Virus record (IMG/VR): IMGVR_UViG_3300049489_000398
Coordinates: 1-42,741 of that record
DNA: 42,741 nucleotides
Strand: one strand, 5' to 3'
Origin: a virus
Of the stretch, positions 8,501 to 17,161 are shown piece by piece. The notes below the pieces were generated by a model. The model was not told the origin of the DNA. It searched no databases and saw nothing but the letters and a program-made list of their open reading frames with translations. The translations under genes were made by a program, and so were the position numbers. Each line of letters opens with the position of its first letter. The stretch's first letter is position 1.

Positions 8501-11500
8501 AACCAGATCAAGAGCGCGGTCGGGAACATCAAATTCGGCGAGGGCGACAACATCGTCGCCTCTCGCAAGACCAAGGAGAAGACCAATGCTGCCGAACCTA
8601 CCGGAGCGCGGGGAGATGACGCGCGAGCAGTACGAGGAAGCGAAGAGCAGGTGGCTGGCGACGGTCGGCCGGATCAAGGCGATGTCCGAGTCCTCGAAGG
8701 AGCGCCGGGCGCCATCGACATCCCGGGACGCGGACGAGTAGCGTTCGGCCTGTGGGACAAGGCGCTCGACGTGGCCAAGTCCTACGCCAAGCGCGCCGGC
8801 ATCCAGTTCAAGCCGCTCACCGACTGGAAGAAGGTCGACAAGGAGCGCGCCGCGCGCGTCGCCGCCGAGTACGCCGCGATGGCGCACGCGCCGGGCGACC
8901 CGCAGGTGGCCGCCGCCTACGCCGCGATGATCAAGGAGACCTCCGCGCAGTACGAGGAGATCCTGAAGTCCGGCCTCAAGGTCGAGTTCATCCGTGGCGC
9001 GGACCCCTACGCCGCGAGCCCGCGCTTGGCCGTGCTCGACATGATCGAGAACAACCACCTGTGGGTCTTCTCGACGCGCGACGGCTTCGGCTCGAACGCG
9101 ACCTTCGACCCGAAGGACAACCCGCTGCTGGCCGAGACCAAGTTCGAGATCAGTGGCGAGAAGGCCCTGGCGAACGACATCTTCCGCGTGGTCCACGACT
9201 ACTTCGGGCACGCCATGTACGGCGCCGGCTTCCGCGCCGACGGCGAAGAGAACGCTTGGCGCGCGCACTCGCAGATGTACTCGCCCCAGGCGCGCCGCGC
9301 CATGACGACCGAGACCCGTGGCCAGAACTCGTGGGTCAACTTCGGGCCGCACGGCGAGAAGAATCGCAGCGCGAGCGGGTCGGAGACGGTGTACGCCGAC
9401 CAGAAGACCGGGCTGCTGCCGGCTTGGGTGATGCACGACGGCGCGCCGCAGGGTGGAGAGCAGATCGCGCCGGCACCCGCAACCAAGTCCATCGCGACCG
9501 GGGGCGACCGTGGCATGAGCGTGGAAGATGTCGTGAAGATCGTCGACTCCTTCTCCGCCGCTAACAAGGGCGCGAACAAGCTCAACATCTATGTGGTGCA
9601 GTCGGCCGAGGAGGTCGAGGGCCTGCCCTCCGGCGTCGAGGGCGTGTACGTGGGCGAGGATGGATCGGTCGTCCTGGTCGCTGACTCGCTCAACCCGAAG
9701 CGCGCCGCCGAGGTGATCGCCCACGAGATCATCGGGCACCACGGCGTCGAGTCGATCATCGCCGCCGCCGGCCCCGGCTTCGAGCGCCGCTGGGTCGAGA
9801 TCCTGAAGGACGTGGCCCGCGTGCGCGCCAAGGGCGGCTACGCCTCGATGGAGAACGTGCGCCAGGAGTACGGCGACAACCAGCTCATCGGCGCGATGGA
9901 AGTCCTGGCCCGCATGGCAGAGACCGGCGAGAAGCACAGCCTGCTCACGAAGGCCGTCTCGCTGATCCGCGACGCGCTGCGCAAGCTGGGCATCAGCCTG
10001 CGCATGTCCGACTCGGACCTGATCGAGCTGGTCACGCGCGCTCGCGGCGCCGTGGCGCGCGGCGAGAACATCTCGAACGCCGAGACGAAGGCGTGGCACG
10101 CGAAGCTCATGTCGATGAGCGACGAGGCGGCTGCCGGCCTGATGTCCGAGAAGCCCGAGGTGCAGTTCTACTCGGCCCTGGCTCGCGCCGTGAAGGAGAT
10201 CAACGCGAAGGCGATGTCGGCCGCCGACTGGGTGAAGCGCATCTCCGCGCTCAAGGGCGTGAAGCCTGACGAGCTGAAGTGGTCCGGCGTGCTCGACTGG
10301 CTCGCCGCGCTGGGAACGAAGCGCGTCAGCCGGGATGAGATCGAGGAGTACCTGGACGCGAACGGGGTCGCTGTGTACGACAGCGAGGAGCCAAACTCCA
10401 TCTACAAGGACTGGTCTGTCCCGGGCGGGAGAAACTATCGCGAGGTCAGGATCGTTTCTCCGGTCCCAGGCGCCTACGACGGAGAGCGATACCTTGACAC
10501 GCTCAGCTCGATGAGCGCCGACGAGCTTGCTGCTGAGGTTGAAAAAAAGCTCGGTATCTCGCGGAGCGAGTTCAAGAGCGTCTTTGGCGCGGAGGAGCTT
10601 CTTCGCGGCACGCCGGAGTTCGATGAGGCGACCGATCAACTAGCAAAGTTAGCCGACAGAAACGAGGACAGAAACCCGACCTCATACGGCTCGACGCACT
10701 GGGAGGCCAAAAATATCGCCGCCCATGTGCGCGTTGACACTCGCACTGGTGATGACGGCAAGAGGACGCTTTTCGTTCACGAAATCCAAAGCGACTGGGG
10801 GCAGGACGCCCGCGAGTATGGCATCGGTCCGCAGCGCGTTCCGCTGAAGCTAGACGAGCACAACCCAGAGGCGTCTCCGTACAAAGGCTTCAACGGGTAC
10901 AACTTCCGCGACGATGTCGGGAACTACTACACTGGATTCGGGATGACTCCTGAGGATGCCAAGGAGGATCTGTACGACAAGATCGCGTCGCTGACCAAGC
11001 CCGGCATCCCAGACGGCCCGTTCATTGGGTCCACTGGGAAGTGGGTCGACCTTGCGCTAAAGCGCCTCATTAAGATGGCCGTCGACGAGGGCTACGACAA
11101 GGTCGCCTTCATCAACGGAGATCAGGCGGTGAAGCTGTACCAGCTCCGCGACCGGGTGGGCGGGGTCTACTTCGTCAAGGACGGGGTTGGCGCCGGCACG
11201 TTGGTCGTCACGGAGCCCGGGAAGACCATCGATGACGAGGCCGACCCGCTGAAAACGATCGACAATGCAACCCCAGATGTGATCGAGAAGACGGTTGGCA
11301 AGGAGCTTGCAAGGCGGCTTCTTTCGTCGGAGGCTGACGGTCGAGGCATTCGGTCCCTTGAGGGTGACGGCCTGACCATTGGCGGCGATGGGATGGTTGG
11401 GTTTTACAACAAGATCGTGCCGAACGCCGTGAATGCCATGCTCAAGAAGCTCGGCGGCGGGAAGCTCTACCCGATGACCGTGATGGAGCCGGCCGAGGAT

Positions 11501-14500
11501 CTGTCTCGCGGCAGTCCGTGGCCCTTTGCCGAGACCGAAAGACGGCAGCCTTCGGATGTCGACATCGCCCAACAGGCGAGCGGAGCGTGGCGCGCCGCGC
11601 TTGGGGTCGGAGAGCGCCGCATCACTACCACCGTGAAGACGCGCGCCGAGGCCGAGCAGTGGATCGAGGACATGAGGGCCAAGCGCGAGCAACGCTTCAA
11701 GATGGAGCAGCTCGGCTTCGACATCACGCCCGAGATGCGCAAGTCCGCGCTGGGTGGGCTGCCGCTCTTCTCGAAGAAGCGGTGGTCGGCCGAGAACGCC
11801 GCCTTCGAGGTGGCGCCGGGCGGCAACGCCGCGATCAAGGGCGAGTGGGACAAGCTGCCGCTCGCGCGCCGCGCGGAGATCACGCTCGCGCTATCCAAGG
11901 CGATCGTGCCGGCGGTGGCCGAGCTGTTCACCACCGCCAAGGCCAGCGTGCAGTCCACGGTCGGCGGCTGGATGGGCGACGTGAATCCCTCGGTCGCACT
12001 GAAGCTGCCAAGCGCGTCCACGGTCGAGGCTCAGCGCATCGCGGCGGCGGTGGCCTACGTGTTCGATCAGGACGCCGGCCTGCACGTGTCCGCCAAGGGC
12101 GCGCAGGATGCGATCGTGGTCGAGCTGGCCGACGGCCAGGACGGCGAGGCGCTGTACAAGTCCCTGCCGGGCAACAAGAAGGAGTTCATCGGGTTCACCA
12201 GCTCCGGCGACGGCATGATGGAGTTCCTGGTCGACGACGCTGCGAAGTCCCTGCCCAAGCTGCAAGCGCACTTCGGCCCGGCCAAGGTGTCGGTGGCGCA
12301 GCGCGGCTTCTCCTTCCTCGACAAGAAGGACTACAAGGCGGCGCGCGACTCGCTGCCCGAGGCTGACCAGGACGCGCTCGACGGGCTGCGCGACCAAGCG
12401 CGCGCGCTGATGCGGATCTCGCTCTCGCCCGAGCGCACCGGCACGCAGGTCAGCACTGCGGCCATTACGGCGAGCCCCGATCGCACGTGGCTCGACCCGA
12501 TGAAGCAGCGCGTCTCGGTGGGGATTGACCAGATCCTCGGGCTCGGCCCGAAGGGCGTGCAGGTCCACGCCGAGCTGATGGAGAAGATGGCGAACATCCG
12601 CCCGAAGCAGGGACGCACCCCGGCCGAGACCATCGAGGCGGCGGTCGAGCACTTCAAGTCGAACATCCTCTGGCTTTACGACCAGACCCTGCCGGCGGTG
12701 CGCGAGCGCGCGAAGCTCTGGTACGTCGGTGGCAACAAGATCGCCCGCCAGATGGGCAAGTTCTACGGCATCTCGCCCGAGCAGGGCGCCGCGCTCATCG
12801 CGGTGCTCAGCCCGCAGCGCGACTGGTTCGTGAACGTGTCGCTCGCTCGCCGCGTGCTCGACATCTGGAAGCATCGCCAGGACTTCACCGCCACGCACGA
12901 GATGTTCATGGCGGCGACGGCCGATCGCACCGAGCAGTCGGCGGACGGGCGCGCGACGCAGCTCAAGCTGGCCACCAGGATCGACGGCAAGAAGCTCTCC
13001 GAGATGACCGACCCCTTGGAAGCTGCGGCCTGGATCCGTGCGTTCGACGAGGCGTACAACGCTCGCACCTACCGCGCGATCTCGCCCGAGGGTGAGACCC
13101 TTGGCCTCGCGATGAACGACGATGGCGAGACGCCGGCCTCAGTGCAGTGGGGCAGCAACGCCACGGTCGCCGCCGCCGTGTCCGTGCTGCGCGACGGCTC
13201 GATGGAGAACATCTCGACCCAGCTCGGCAGCGGTCACAAGGTGCGCAACTTCTACACCAACCTGATCGACCCGAACGACCCCTACGCGATCACCGTCGAC
13301 ACCCACGCGGTCGGCGTGGCGACGCTGCGCCCGATGTCGTCCAACTCCGCCGAGGTGAACAACGCCTTCGGCAACAACGAGAAGGGCGAGCGCGGCCCGG
13401 TCACCTCGATCATCATTGGGTCGAGGGGCACCTACGGGATCTTCGCCGAGGCGTACCGGCGCGCGGCGGCCGAACGTGGTATCCTCCCGCGAGAGATGCA
13501 GTCGATCACGTGGGAGGCCATCCGTGGCATGTTCCGCGCGGCCGACAAGCGCACCACCTCGGCCCCGGTGGAGGCGCTGTGGAATCAGTACAAGCGGGGC
13601 CGCATGACCCTGGATCGGGTTCGCGAAGAGCTGAAGGAGGTGGCAGATGCCGACGGAATCAACACTCCAAGTTGGACAGCAGCACATCATCAACTGGATG
13701 AAGAAGAACAGGGTGCCCATGAAGACCTCGGTCTATCAGGCGCTGGCCGGGACGGTGGAGCAGGGAGCGGAGAACCCGTTGCCCAAGGGCCTCGTCGACG
13801 ACTCGGGCTCCACTCCGTTGCAGCAACTGGCGGAGGATCCGGCGTCGTAGAGTTCAGCCGCCGCAAGCCGGCGCCGGGCTCGGTGTCGGTCAATGCGTGG
13901 CACTGGAGTCACGGCCAGCTCTCCGAGCTGTCGGGCTTCATGTACGGCCAGGGCATCCGTGGCGCCGAGGCTGAGCGCCTGAAGGACGCGCCCGAGGAGA
14001 TCCGCCGCCGGGTCTACTTCTACACCCAGCGCGACAACGGCACCATCCCGCTACGCGAGGGCGGGCTCGGCCCGAACCGGCACGAGGTGCGGCTGGCAAA
14101 CCTCTGGAAGTCGGGGATCTCCCCGTCGATCAAGGTCGAGCCGGTGGGCTGGACTCAGTCCGGGATCTTCATCCGCGACGAGGCGGGCACCCGCAACGCC
14201 TGGGAGATGGCCCTGCTGAAGGCGGGCTACGACGGCTACGTCGACGGCCTGTCCGGCGTGGCCGTGGTCCTCAACTCGGACGTACCTGTCCAGTTTGTCC
14301 GGGCCGCCGGGCTGCAATCCCGGGCTACCCAAGCCCCAGCGAATGCCTCTCCGGCGGCCAGGACGGGCCTTCTGGACGGCGCGTTCAAGCTCGGCATGGG
14401 TTGGGTCGGGCGGCTGCTCTCCGGCCCCGCCTACGACTACCTGATCCGGCAGGGCGCCAGGATCGTCCCGGACCGGGTCAAGCACGGGCTCGTGTCCGAC

Positions 14501-16918
14501 TTCGGCCTGGAGGGCATGTACCTGGACGCCAAGATCGACCGGACGGCGGCGGTCAACAAGGTGCTGCGCGAGACCAAGAACCTGCTGGACTCGCTGGCCG
14601 GGCTCACCCGCGAGCAGTCCCGGGTGGCCTACCTGTGGATGGCCGAGAAGCCGGACACCGAGCTGGAGCAGCAACTCCTGGCCCAGATCCCGGCCGACGA
14701 CCGCGCCACGCTGCGCAACATGAAGTCGCTGATCGACACGCTGGGCCGCGAGGCGGTGTCGGCGGGGCTGCTCACGCCCGACAGCTACGAGCGCAACAAG
14801 ATGGCCTACCTGCACCGGATCTACGAGGCGCACATGAAGCCTGGGGCGGCGGCCGGCGCAGCAGCCAAGCGCGCGGCAGCCATCCGGGCCGAGAACTTCA
14901 AGGGGCGCGGCATCCGCCACGACGTGAAGGCGGACTCGCTCGTGCAGGCGATCGACGAGATCAAGGAAGGCGACCTGCTCGACCGTTGGGAGGCGCGCAG
15001 CCCCAGCGGCAAGGTCACGGCGGTGCGCTACGTCAAGCACGGCGCCGCCGGCCCGAAGGGCTACACCAAGGCCGACACCTGGGAGGCGCGCTGGCTGGAC
15101 CGCCCGGGCAACAAGGTCGGGCTCTGGCGCGACATGACCGCCGAGGAGCGGCACAAGCTGGGCGAGATCGAGGAGGTGCGCTTCGCCTTCGCCAAGACCG
15201 TGATCAACGGGATCCGCGACATCGAGAATGCCAAGTTCCTGAAGTGGGTGGCCGACACCTACTCGACCGAGGACGCGCCAGCCGACAAGATCATCGGTGA
15301 TCCGTCGACCGGGTACTGGGCGACCCAGGCGTTCAAGCCCGACGAGTTCGTGCGCGTGCCCGACACCGAGATCGCCGGCACCAAGCTGAAGAAGTACGGC
15401 GCGCTGGCCGGCAAGATCATCCCGGCCCCGGTGTGGAACGACATCCGCAACCAGCTCGCGCGCCCGGCGGACGCCACGAGCGCGGCGTGGGATGCGCTCG
15501 TGCGCAACTGGAAGCTGTCGAAGACGGCCCTGTCGCCTGCGGTCCACACCAACAACGTGATGTCCAACTTCGTGATGGCCGACCTCGCCGAGGTGCGGGC
15601 GCGCGACCTCGTCAAGGCGATGCGCGTGATCGTGGCGGCCAAGCGCGGCGACGCAGCGGCCAAGGCCCTGATCGATCGCTTCGAGGACAGCGGCGCGGAC
15701 TACGGCTCGTTCGCCAACATCGAGCTGAGCCAGCTCTACATCGAGCCCCTGCTCGCCGAGCTGGAGAAGGTCGAGAACAACGAGCTGGGCCTGCTCAAGG
15801 CGAGCCAGATCGTCAACCTCGCCATGCACGGCCACGTGCTCACCGCTGGCAAGGCCGCGCTGGAGAAGGCGGCCTGGGTGAAGAAGCCGTTCGAGCTGAT
15901 GATGCGCGCGTACCAGAGCGAGGACTCCGTCTTCCGGCTGGCGAAGTTCATGCGCGAGACCGAGGCGGGCAAGCCCGACCGCGAGGCCGGCAAGGCGGCG
16001 CGCGACAGCTTCCTCGACTACAACATCAACGCCCCCTGGATCCAGGCCGCGCGGCGCTCGGTGCTCCCGTTCATCGCGTTCTCGTACCGGGCGATCCCGA
16101 TGATGCTCAACGCGGCGGCCCACAAGCCGTGGAAGTTCGCCAAGTACCTCGCCGTGGGCTACGCCCTCAACGCGGCGGCCTACGCCATGCTCGGCCTGGG
16201 CGGGGACGACGAGGACCGCGAGCGCAAGCTGCTGCCCGACGAGCTGGATGGGCGCCTGCTGGGCGTGTTCCCGCGCCTGATCCGCATGCCGTGGAACGAC
16301 GCGCACGGCTCACCCGTGTTCCTGGACGCTCGCCGTTGGGTGCCGGGCGGGGACATGGTCGACCTGAACCAGTCGCAGGCCGCGCTGCCGGTGCCGAGCT
16401 GGCTGTCGGTCTCCGGCCCGCTCTCGATCATGATGGAGTTCTTCTCGAACAAGTCCAGCTTCACCGGGCGCGAGATCGTGAAGGACACCGACACGAAGAC
16501 CGAGGCGACGGCGAAGGTGGTCGACCACCTGTTCAAGGCGTTCGCGCCGAACCTGCCGCTGCCTGGGCCGGGCACGATCATCCCGGGCACGGACCGTGGC
16601 CAGCTCCAGACCTACGCCTGGACCGGCCTGCTCGACGCCGGCACGGGCCGCACGGACGCCTTCGGGCGCGACCAGTCGCTCGCCACGGCGGCGCTGTCGT
16701 CGGTCGGCGTGAAGGCTCGGGCCTACCCCGAGGATGCGCTGCGGCTGCGCGCGGTGCAGGACTTCCAGCAGGCCCAGCGCGAGATCCAGAACAACATCAA
16801 GGGCCTCGCCCGAGAGCTGTCGCGCAACGGAATCAGCCAGTCGGAGTTCGATCGCCGCGTCGAGCGGGAGAAGCAGAAGCTGGAGAAGGCCAGCGAGACC
16901 CTGAGGAAGAAGCTATAG
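5582..16918 (+). CDS. Giant polyvalent internal virion protein, 3778 aa, with N-terminal lytic transglycosylase
   Basis: The start is the ATG after a GGAGGTGG site. Recognisable parts in order: lytic transglycosylase, residues ~30-160 (catalytic Glu56 in FAQESS, then GPMQVK); Ala/Gly-rich hydrophobic stretch ~240-390; ADP-ribosyltransferase-like domain ~780-985 (YFHGT, NLAVYNPNQIKSA); domain with H1205-DYFG-H; HEIIGH zinc-protease motif at 1381-1386; large-polyvalent-protein-type segment with EIQSDW at 1734; helix-hairpin-helix glycosylase-like domain ~2300-2650 (VDTH, Asp2573); a further polyvalent-associated domain ~2760-2915; and an LPD38-like C-terminal region ~2940-3778 with hydrophobic helices (LPFIAFSYRAIPMML). 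It would be packaged, ejected and used to breach peptidoglycan and act on the new host. Outer domains are firm; middle enzyme calls rest on short motifs. Confidence 0.9.
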   Translation: MDFWDKLANPNAKTEAEAAPGTPKPKTEGRDWLDEVIDRQGLGDQRDFVRSVFAQESSSGKADTSKPNDKGARGPMQVKEIAFRDMQQRGYIPKDYRWDNPEHSAEAGVAYLKHGIKTHGGDTRKAAAFYFGGPDAVRKDGTIEMDRSDGKTTVREYIDKTHSRMKSGTPRAEKTAAGNIPKWNDVIQSKEYLALTADEREQMRVAYRDEALPKVVPAEELDSVRADFEQRTSMNRTWGEAAKDIAVSAASGAGGLVEGVGTLTGLVTGNMDNPIREAGTRAREFWSDEKSRQLQNKESARGAEIARADGELEKGWAAIKATAVDPALLSSFFAEQAPMMVPSAGVGRGVMAATARFAPAAAAKAGTAAAVGVGSALQGSDVAGNTYDDIEKFMVQNGSTPEEARAKALELARYAGAIGTAASAATTMIPGGREIEKLLAGSATNVAKAGVQEGTEEGTGKLASNAAVQQVDPSRKLSEGVGEATGLGALGGLGMGAPSGGINSMAERSSKLREVAKRLRGEPVDAGAVVDNPTEGAQVPALAPRGVAGAPIPDDTGIVTRETREKVNVTPDMVLDKGDAGQGNRPALPPPGGTGGTPTQSEIRVDSAGNAAKVQVDRTVRQIGNEPGLTGGMRVDSAGNVSMETGPQAMEAEQERLRREDLGISPVSVPAKPAIPKKVRSKTKSLRSEYSANQALADRAAPGWKSPTGKTIEEVLRARPRSNEEPKPTPQRKKLFGLFSKRGITKSKGGTYVAPEQGTDPNFKRWFGGSKTKQGAAPQVYFHGTAADIESFRPQQAGAIFLSPNPDFAASFAHASLEHVKKNLPKLAPEVMAKVDERAREMVRQNYEAQDVDEETLKYYLDNVRMTDEWLYASMDALDSGPNILPVFVRAERPFDGSNPEHAARVARHLSAGKGVFTLQSNQWTEDDLIESLDRGDWTVLESPEVQAAIKALGHDSFYVTEGGQKNLAVYNPNQIKSAVGNIKFGEGDNIVASRKTKEKTNAAEPTGARGDDARAVRGSEEQVAGDGRPDQGDVRVLEGAPGAIDIPGRGRVAFGLWDKALDVAKSYAKRAGIQFKPLTDWKKVDKERAARVAAEYAAMAHAPGDPQVAAAYAAMIKETSAQYEEILKSGLKVEFIRGADPYAASPRLAVLDMIENNHLWVFSTRDGFGSNATFDPKDNPLLAETKFEISGEKALANDIFRVVHDYFGHAMYGAGFRADGEENAWRAHSQMYSPQARRAMTTETRGQNSWVNFGPHGEKNRSASGSETVYADQKTGLLPAWVMHDGAPQGGEQIAPAPATKSIATGGDRGMSVEDVVKIVDSFSAANKGANKLNIYVVQSAEEVEGLPSGVEGVYVGEDGSVVLVADSLNPKRAAEVIAHEIIGHHGVESIIAAAGPGFERRWVEILKDVARVRAKGGYASMENVRQEYGDNQLIGAMEVLARMAETGEKHSLLTKAVSLIRDALRKLGISLRMSDSDLIELVTRARGAVARGENISNAETKAWHAKLMSMSDEAAAGLMSEKPEVQFYSALARAVKEINAKAMSAADWVKRISALKGVKPDELKWSGVLDWLAALGTKRVSRDEIEEYLDANGVAVYDSEEPNSIYKDWSVPGGRNYREVRIVSPVPGAYDGERYLDTLSSMSADELAAEVEKKLGISRSEFKSVFGAEELLRGTPEFDEATDQLAKLADRNEDRNPTSYGSTHWEAKNIAAHVRVDTRTGDDGKRTLFVHEIQSDWGQDAREYGIGPQRVPLKLDEHNPEASPYKGFNGYNFRDDVGNYYTGFGMTPEDAKEDLYDKIASLTKPGIPDGPFIGSTGKWVDLALKRLIKMAVDEGYDKVAFINGDQAVKLYQLRDRVGGVYFVKDGVGAGTLVVTEPGKTIDDEADPLKTIDNATPDVIEKTVGKELARRLLSSEADGRGIRSLEGDGLTIGGDGMVGFYNKIVPNAVNAMLKKLGGGKLYPMTVMEPAEDLSRGSPWPFAETERRQPSDVDIAQQASGAWRAALGVGERRITTTVKTRAEAEQWIEDMRAKREQRFKMEQLGFDITPEMRKSALGGLPLFSKKRWSAENAAFEVAPGGNAAIKGEWDKLPLARRAEITLALSKAIVPAVAELFTTAKASVQSTVGGWMGDVNPSVALKLPSASTVEAQRIAAAVAYVFDQDAGLHVSAKGAQDAIVVELADGQDGEALYKSLPGNKKEFIGFTSSGDGMMEFLVDDAAKSLPKLQAHFGPAKVSVAQRGFSFLDKKDYKAARDSLPEADQDALDGLRDQARALMRISLSPERTGTQVSTAAITASPDRTWLDPMKQRVSVGIDQILGLGPKGVQVHAELMEKMANIRPKQGRTPAETIEAAVEHFKSNILWLYDQTLPAVRERAKLWYVGGNKIARQMGKFYGISPEQGAALIAVLSPQRDWFVNVSLARRVLDIWKHRQDFTATHEMFMAATADRTEQSADGRATQLKLATRIDGKKLSEMTDPLEAAAWIRAFDEAYNARTYRAISPEGETLGLAMNDDGETPASVQWGSNATVAAAVSVLRDGSMENISTQLGSGHKVRNFYTNLIDPNDPYAITVDTHAVGVATLRPMSSNSAEVNNAFGNNEKGERGPVTSIIIGSRGTYGIFAEAYRRAAAERGILPREMQSITWEAIRGMFRAADKRTTSAPVEALWNQYKRGRMTLDRVREELKEVADADGINTPSWTAAHHQLDEEEQGAHEDLGLSGAGRDGGAGSGEPVAQGPRRRLGLHSVAATGGGSGVVEFSRRKPAPGSVSVNAWHWSHGQLSELSGFMYGQGIRGAEAERLKDAPEEIRRRVYFYTQRDNGTIPLREGGLGPNRHEVRLANLWKSGISPSIKVEPVGWTQSGIFIRDEAGTRNAWEMALLKAGYDGYVDGLSGVAVVLNSDVPVQFVRAAGLQSRATQAPANASPAARTGLLDGAFKLGMGWVGRLLSGPAYDYLIRQGARIVPDRVKHGLVSDFGLEGMYLDAKIDRTAAVNKVLRETKNLLDSLAGLTREQSRVAYLWMAEKPDTELEQQLLAQIPADDRATLRNMKSLIDTLGREAVSAGLLTPDSYERNKMAYLHRIYEAHMKPGAAAGAAAKRAAAIRAENFKGRGIRHDVKADSLVQAIDEIKEGDLLDRWEARSPSGKVTAVRYVKHGAAGPKGYTKADTWEARWLDRPGNKVGLWRDMTAEERHKLGEIEEVRFAFAKTVINGIRDIENAKFLKWVADTYSTEDAPADKIIGDPSTGYWATQAFKPDEFVRVPDTEIAGTKLKKYGALAGKIIPAPVWNDIRNQLARPADATSAAWDALVRNWKLSKTALSPAVHTNNVMSNFVMADLAEVRARDLVKAMRVIVAAKRGDAAAKALIDRFEDSGADYGSFANIELSQLYIEPLLAELEKVENNELGLLKASQIVNLAMHGHVLTAGKAALEKAAWVKKPFELMMRAYQSEDSVFRLAKFMRETEAGKPDREAGKAARDSFLDYNINAPWIQAARRSVLPFIAFSYRAIPMMLNAAAHKPWKFAKYLAVGYALNAAAYAMLGLGGDDEDRERKLLPDELDGRLLGVFPRLIRMPWNDAHGSPVFLDARRWVPGGDMVDLNQSQAALPVPSWLSVSGPLSIMMEFFSNKSSFTGREIVKDTDTKTEATAKVVDHLFKAFAPNLPLPGPGTIIPGTDRGQLQTYAWTGLLDAGTGRTDAFGRDQSLATAALSSVGVKARAYPEDALRLRAVQDFQQAQREIQNNIKGLARELSRNGISQSEFDRRVEREKQKLEKASETLRKKL
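8586..8741 (+). CDS. Embedded out-of-frame ORF, 51 aa, inside the giant gene
   Basis: It starts with ATG seven bases after a perfect AAGGAG (8573-8578). The peptide (MLPNLPERGEMTREQYEEAK... to DADE) looks like a normal soluble helical protein, while the overlapping main frame (giant residues ~1002-1054) reads as Gly/Arg/Asp-rich linker. It lies at the boundary between the ADP-ribosyltransferase-like and HDYFGH domains. It may be a real overlapping gene or the remnant of a gene swallowed by fusion. No family is recognised. Confidence 0.4.
   Translation: MLPNLPERGEMTREQYEEAKSRWLATVGRIKAMSESSKERRAPSTSRDADE
10330..11600 (+). other. Segment of lower G+C and different codon use inside the giant gene
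   Basis: By eye, this part of the giant gene has far more A/T third positions than its surroundings (for example GTT GAA AAA AAG and CTA GCA AAG TTA GCC). It corresponds to the polyvalent-protein segment around EIQSDW (residues ~1584-2006). This suggests recent acquisition of the segment from another genome. Boundaries are approximate. Confidence 0.5.
13647..13850 (+). CDS. Embedded out-of-frame ORF, 67 aa, inside the giant gene
   Basis: ATG preceded by a consensus AAGGAGG at 13634-13640 at ideal spacing. The peptide (MPTESTLQVGQQHIINWMKK..., later NPLPKGLVDD) resembles an ordinary small phage protein. The main frame over the same bases (giant residues ~2689-2757) is Gly/Arg-rich and looks like a passive linker between the glycosylase-like domain and the next domain. 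It is either an overlapping gene or a relic of a once-separate gene. The function is unknown. Confidence 0.45.
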   Translation: MPTESTLQVGQQHIINWMKKNRVPMKTSVYQALAGTVEQGAENPLPKGLVDDSGSTPLQQLAEDPAS

Positions 16919-17161
16919 GCGACGAACGGGGATGGGCAGGCTCTTGCCCACCCCCGCGTCGACGAGATACGCCACGAGGTCGAACGGGTCGCACTCGATG
17001 ATCTTGTAGTCCGGCAGCAAGTCGCCCGTCGAGCGCACGCTGTAGCCTGGGAAGCCCTCGCCGGGCTCCCAGTCGCGCTCGGCGTAGAACGTCATGGTGT
17101 CACCCCTGATCGCGGTGTCGATCGCAAGGCGAAGCAGCGACGGGGTGAGCGGGCTTTCCAT
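16913..17161 (-). CDS. Hypothetical protein, 82 aa
   Basis: The last gene of the leftward cluster; its stop overlaps the convergent giant gene stop by six bases, leaving no room for a terminator. Residues MESPLTPSLLRLAIDTAIRG form a helix, followed by an aromatic section (YAERDWEPGEGFPGY) and a short C-terminal domain (KIIECDPFDLVAYLVDAG). The start shares an A with the upstream stop (TGATG). I do not recognise a family. Confidence 0.65.
   Translation of the reverse strand: MESPLTPSLLRLAIDTAIRGDTMTFYAERDWEPGEGFPGYSVRSTGDLLPDYKIIECDPFDLVAYLVDAGVGKSLPIPVRRL

Noticed and set aside
2142-12898. Long minus-strand open frames opposite the virion genes
   Set aside because: They are Arg/Leu/His-rich mirror frames produced by GC-rich codon bias, without ribosome binding sites or recognisable domains.
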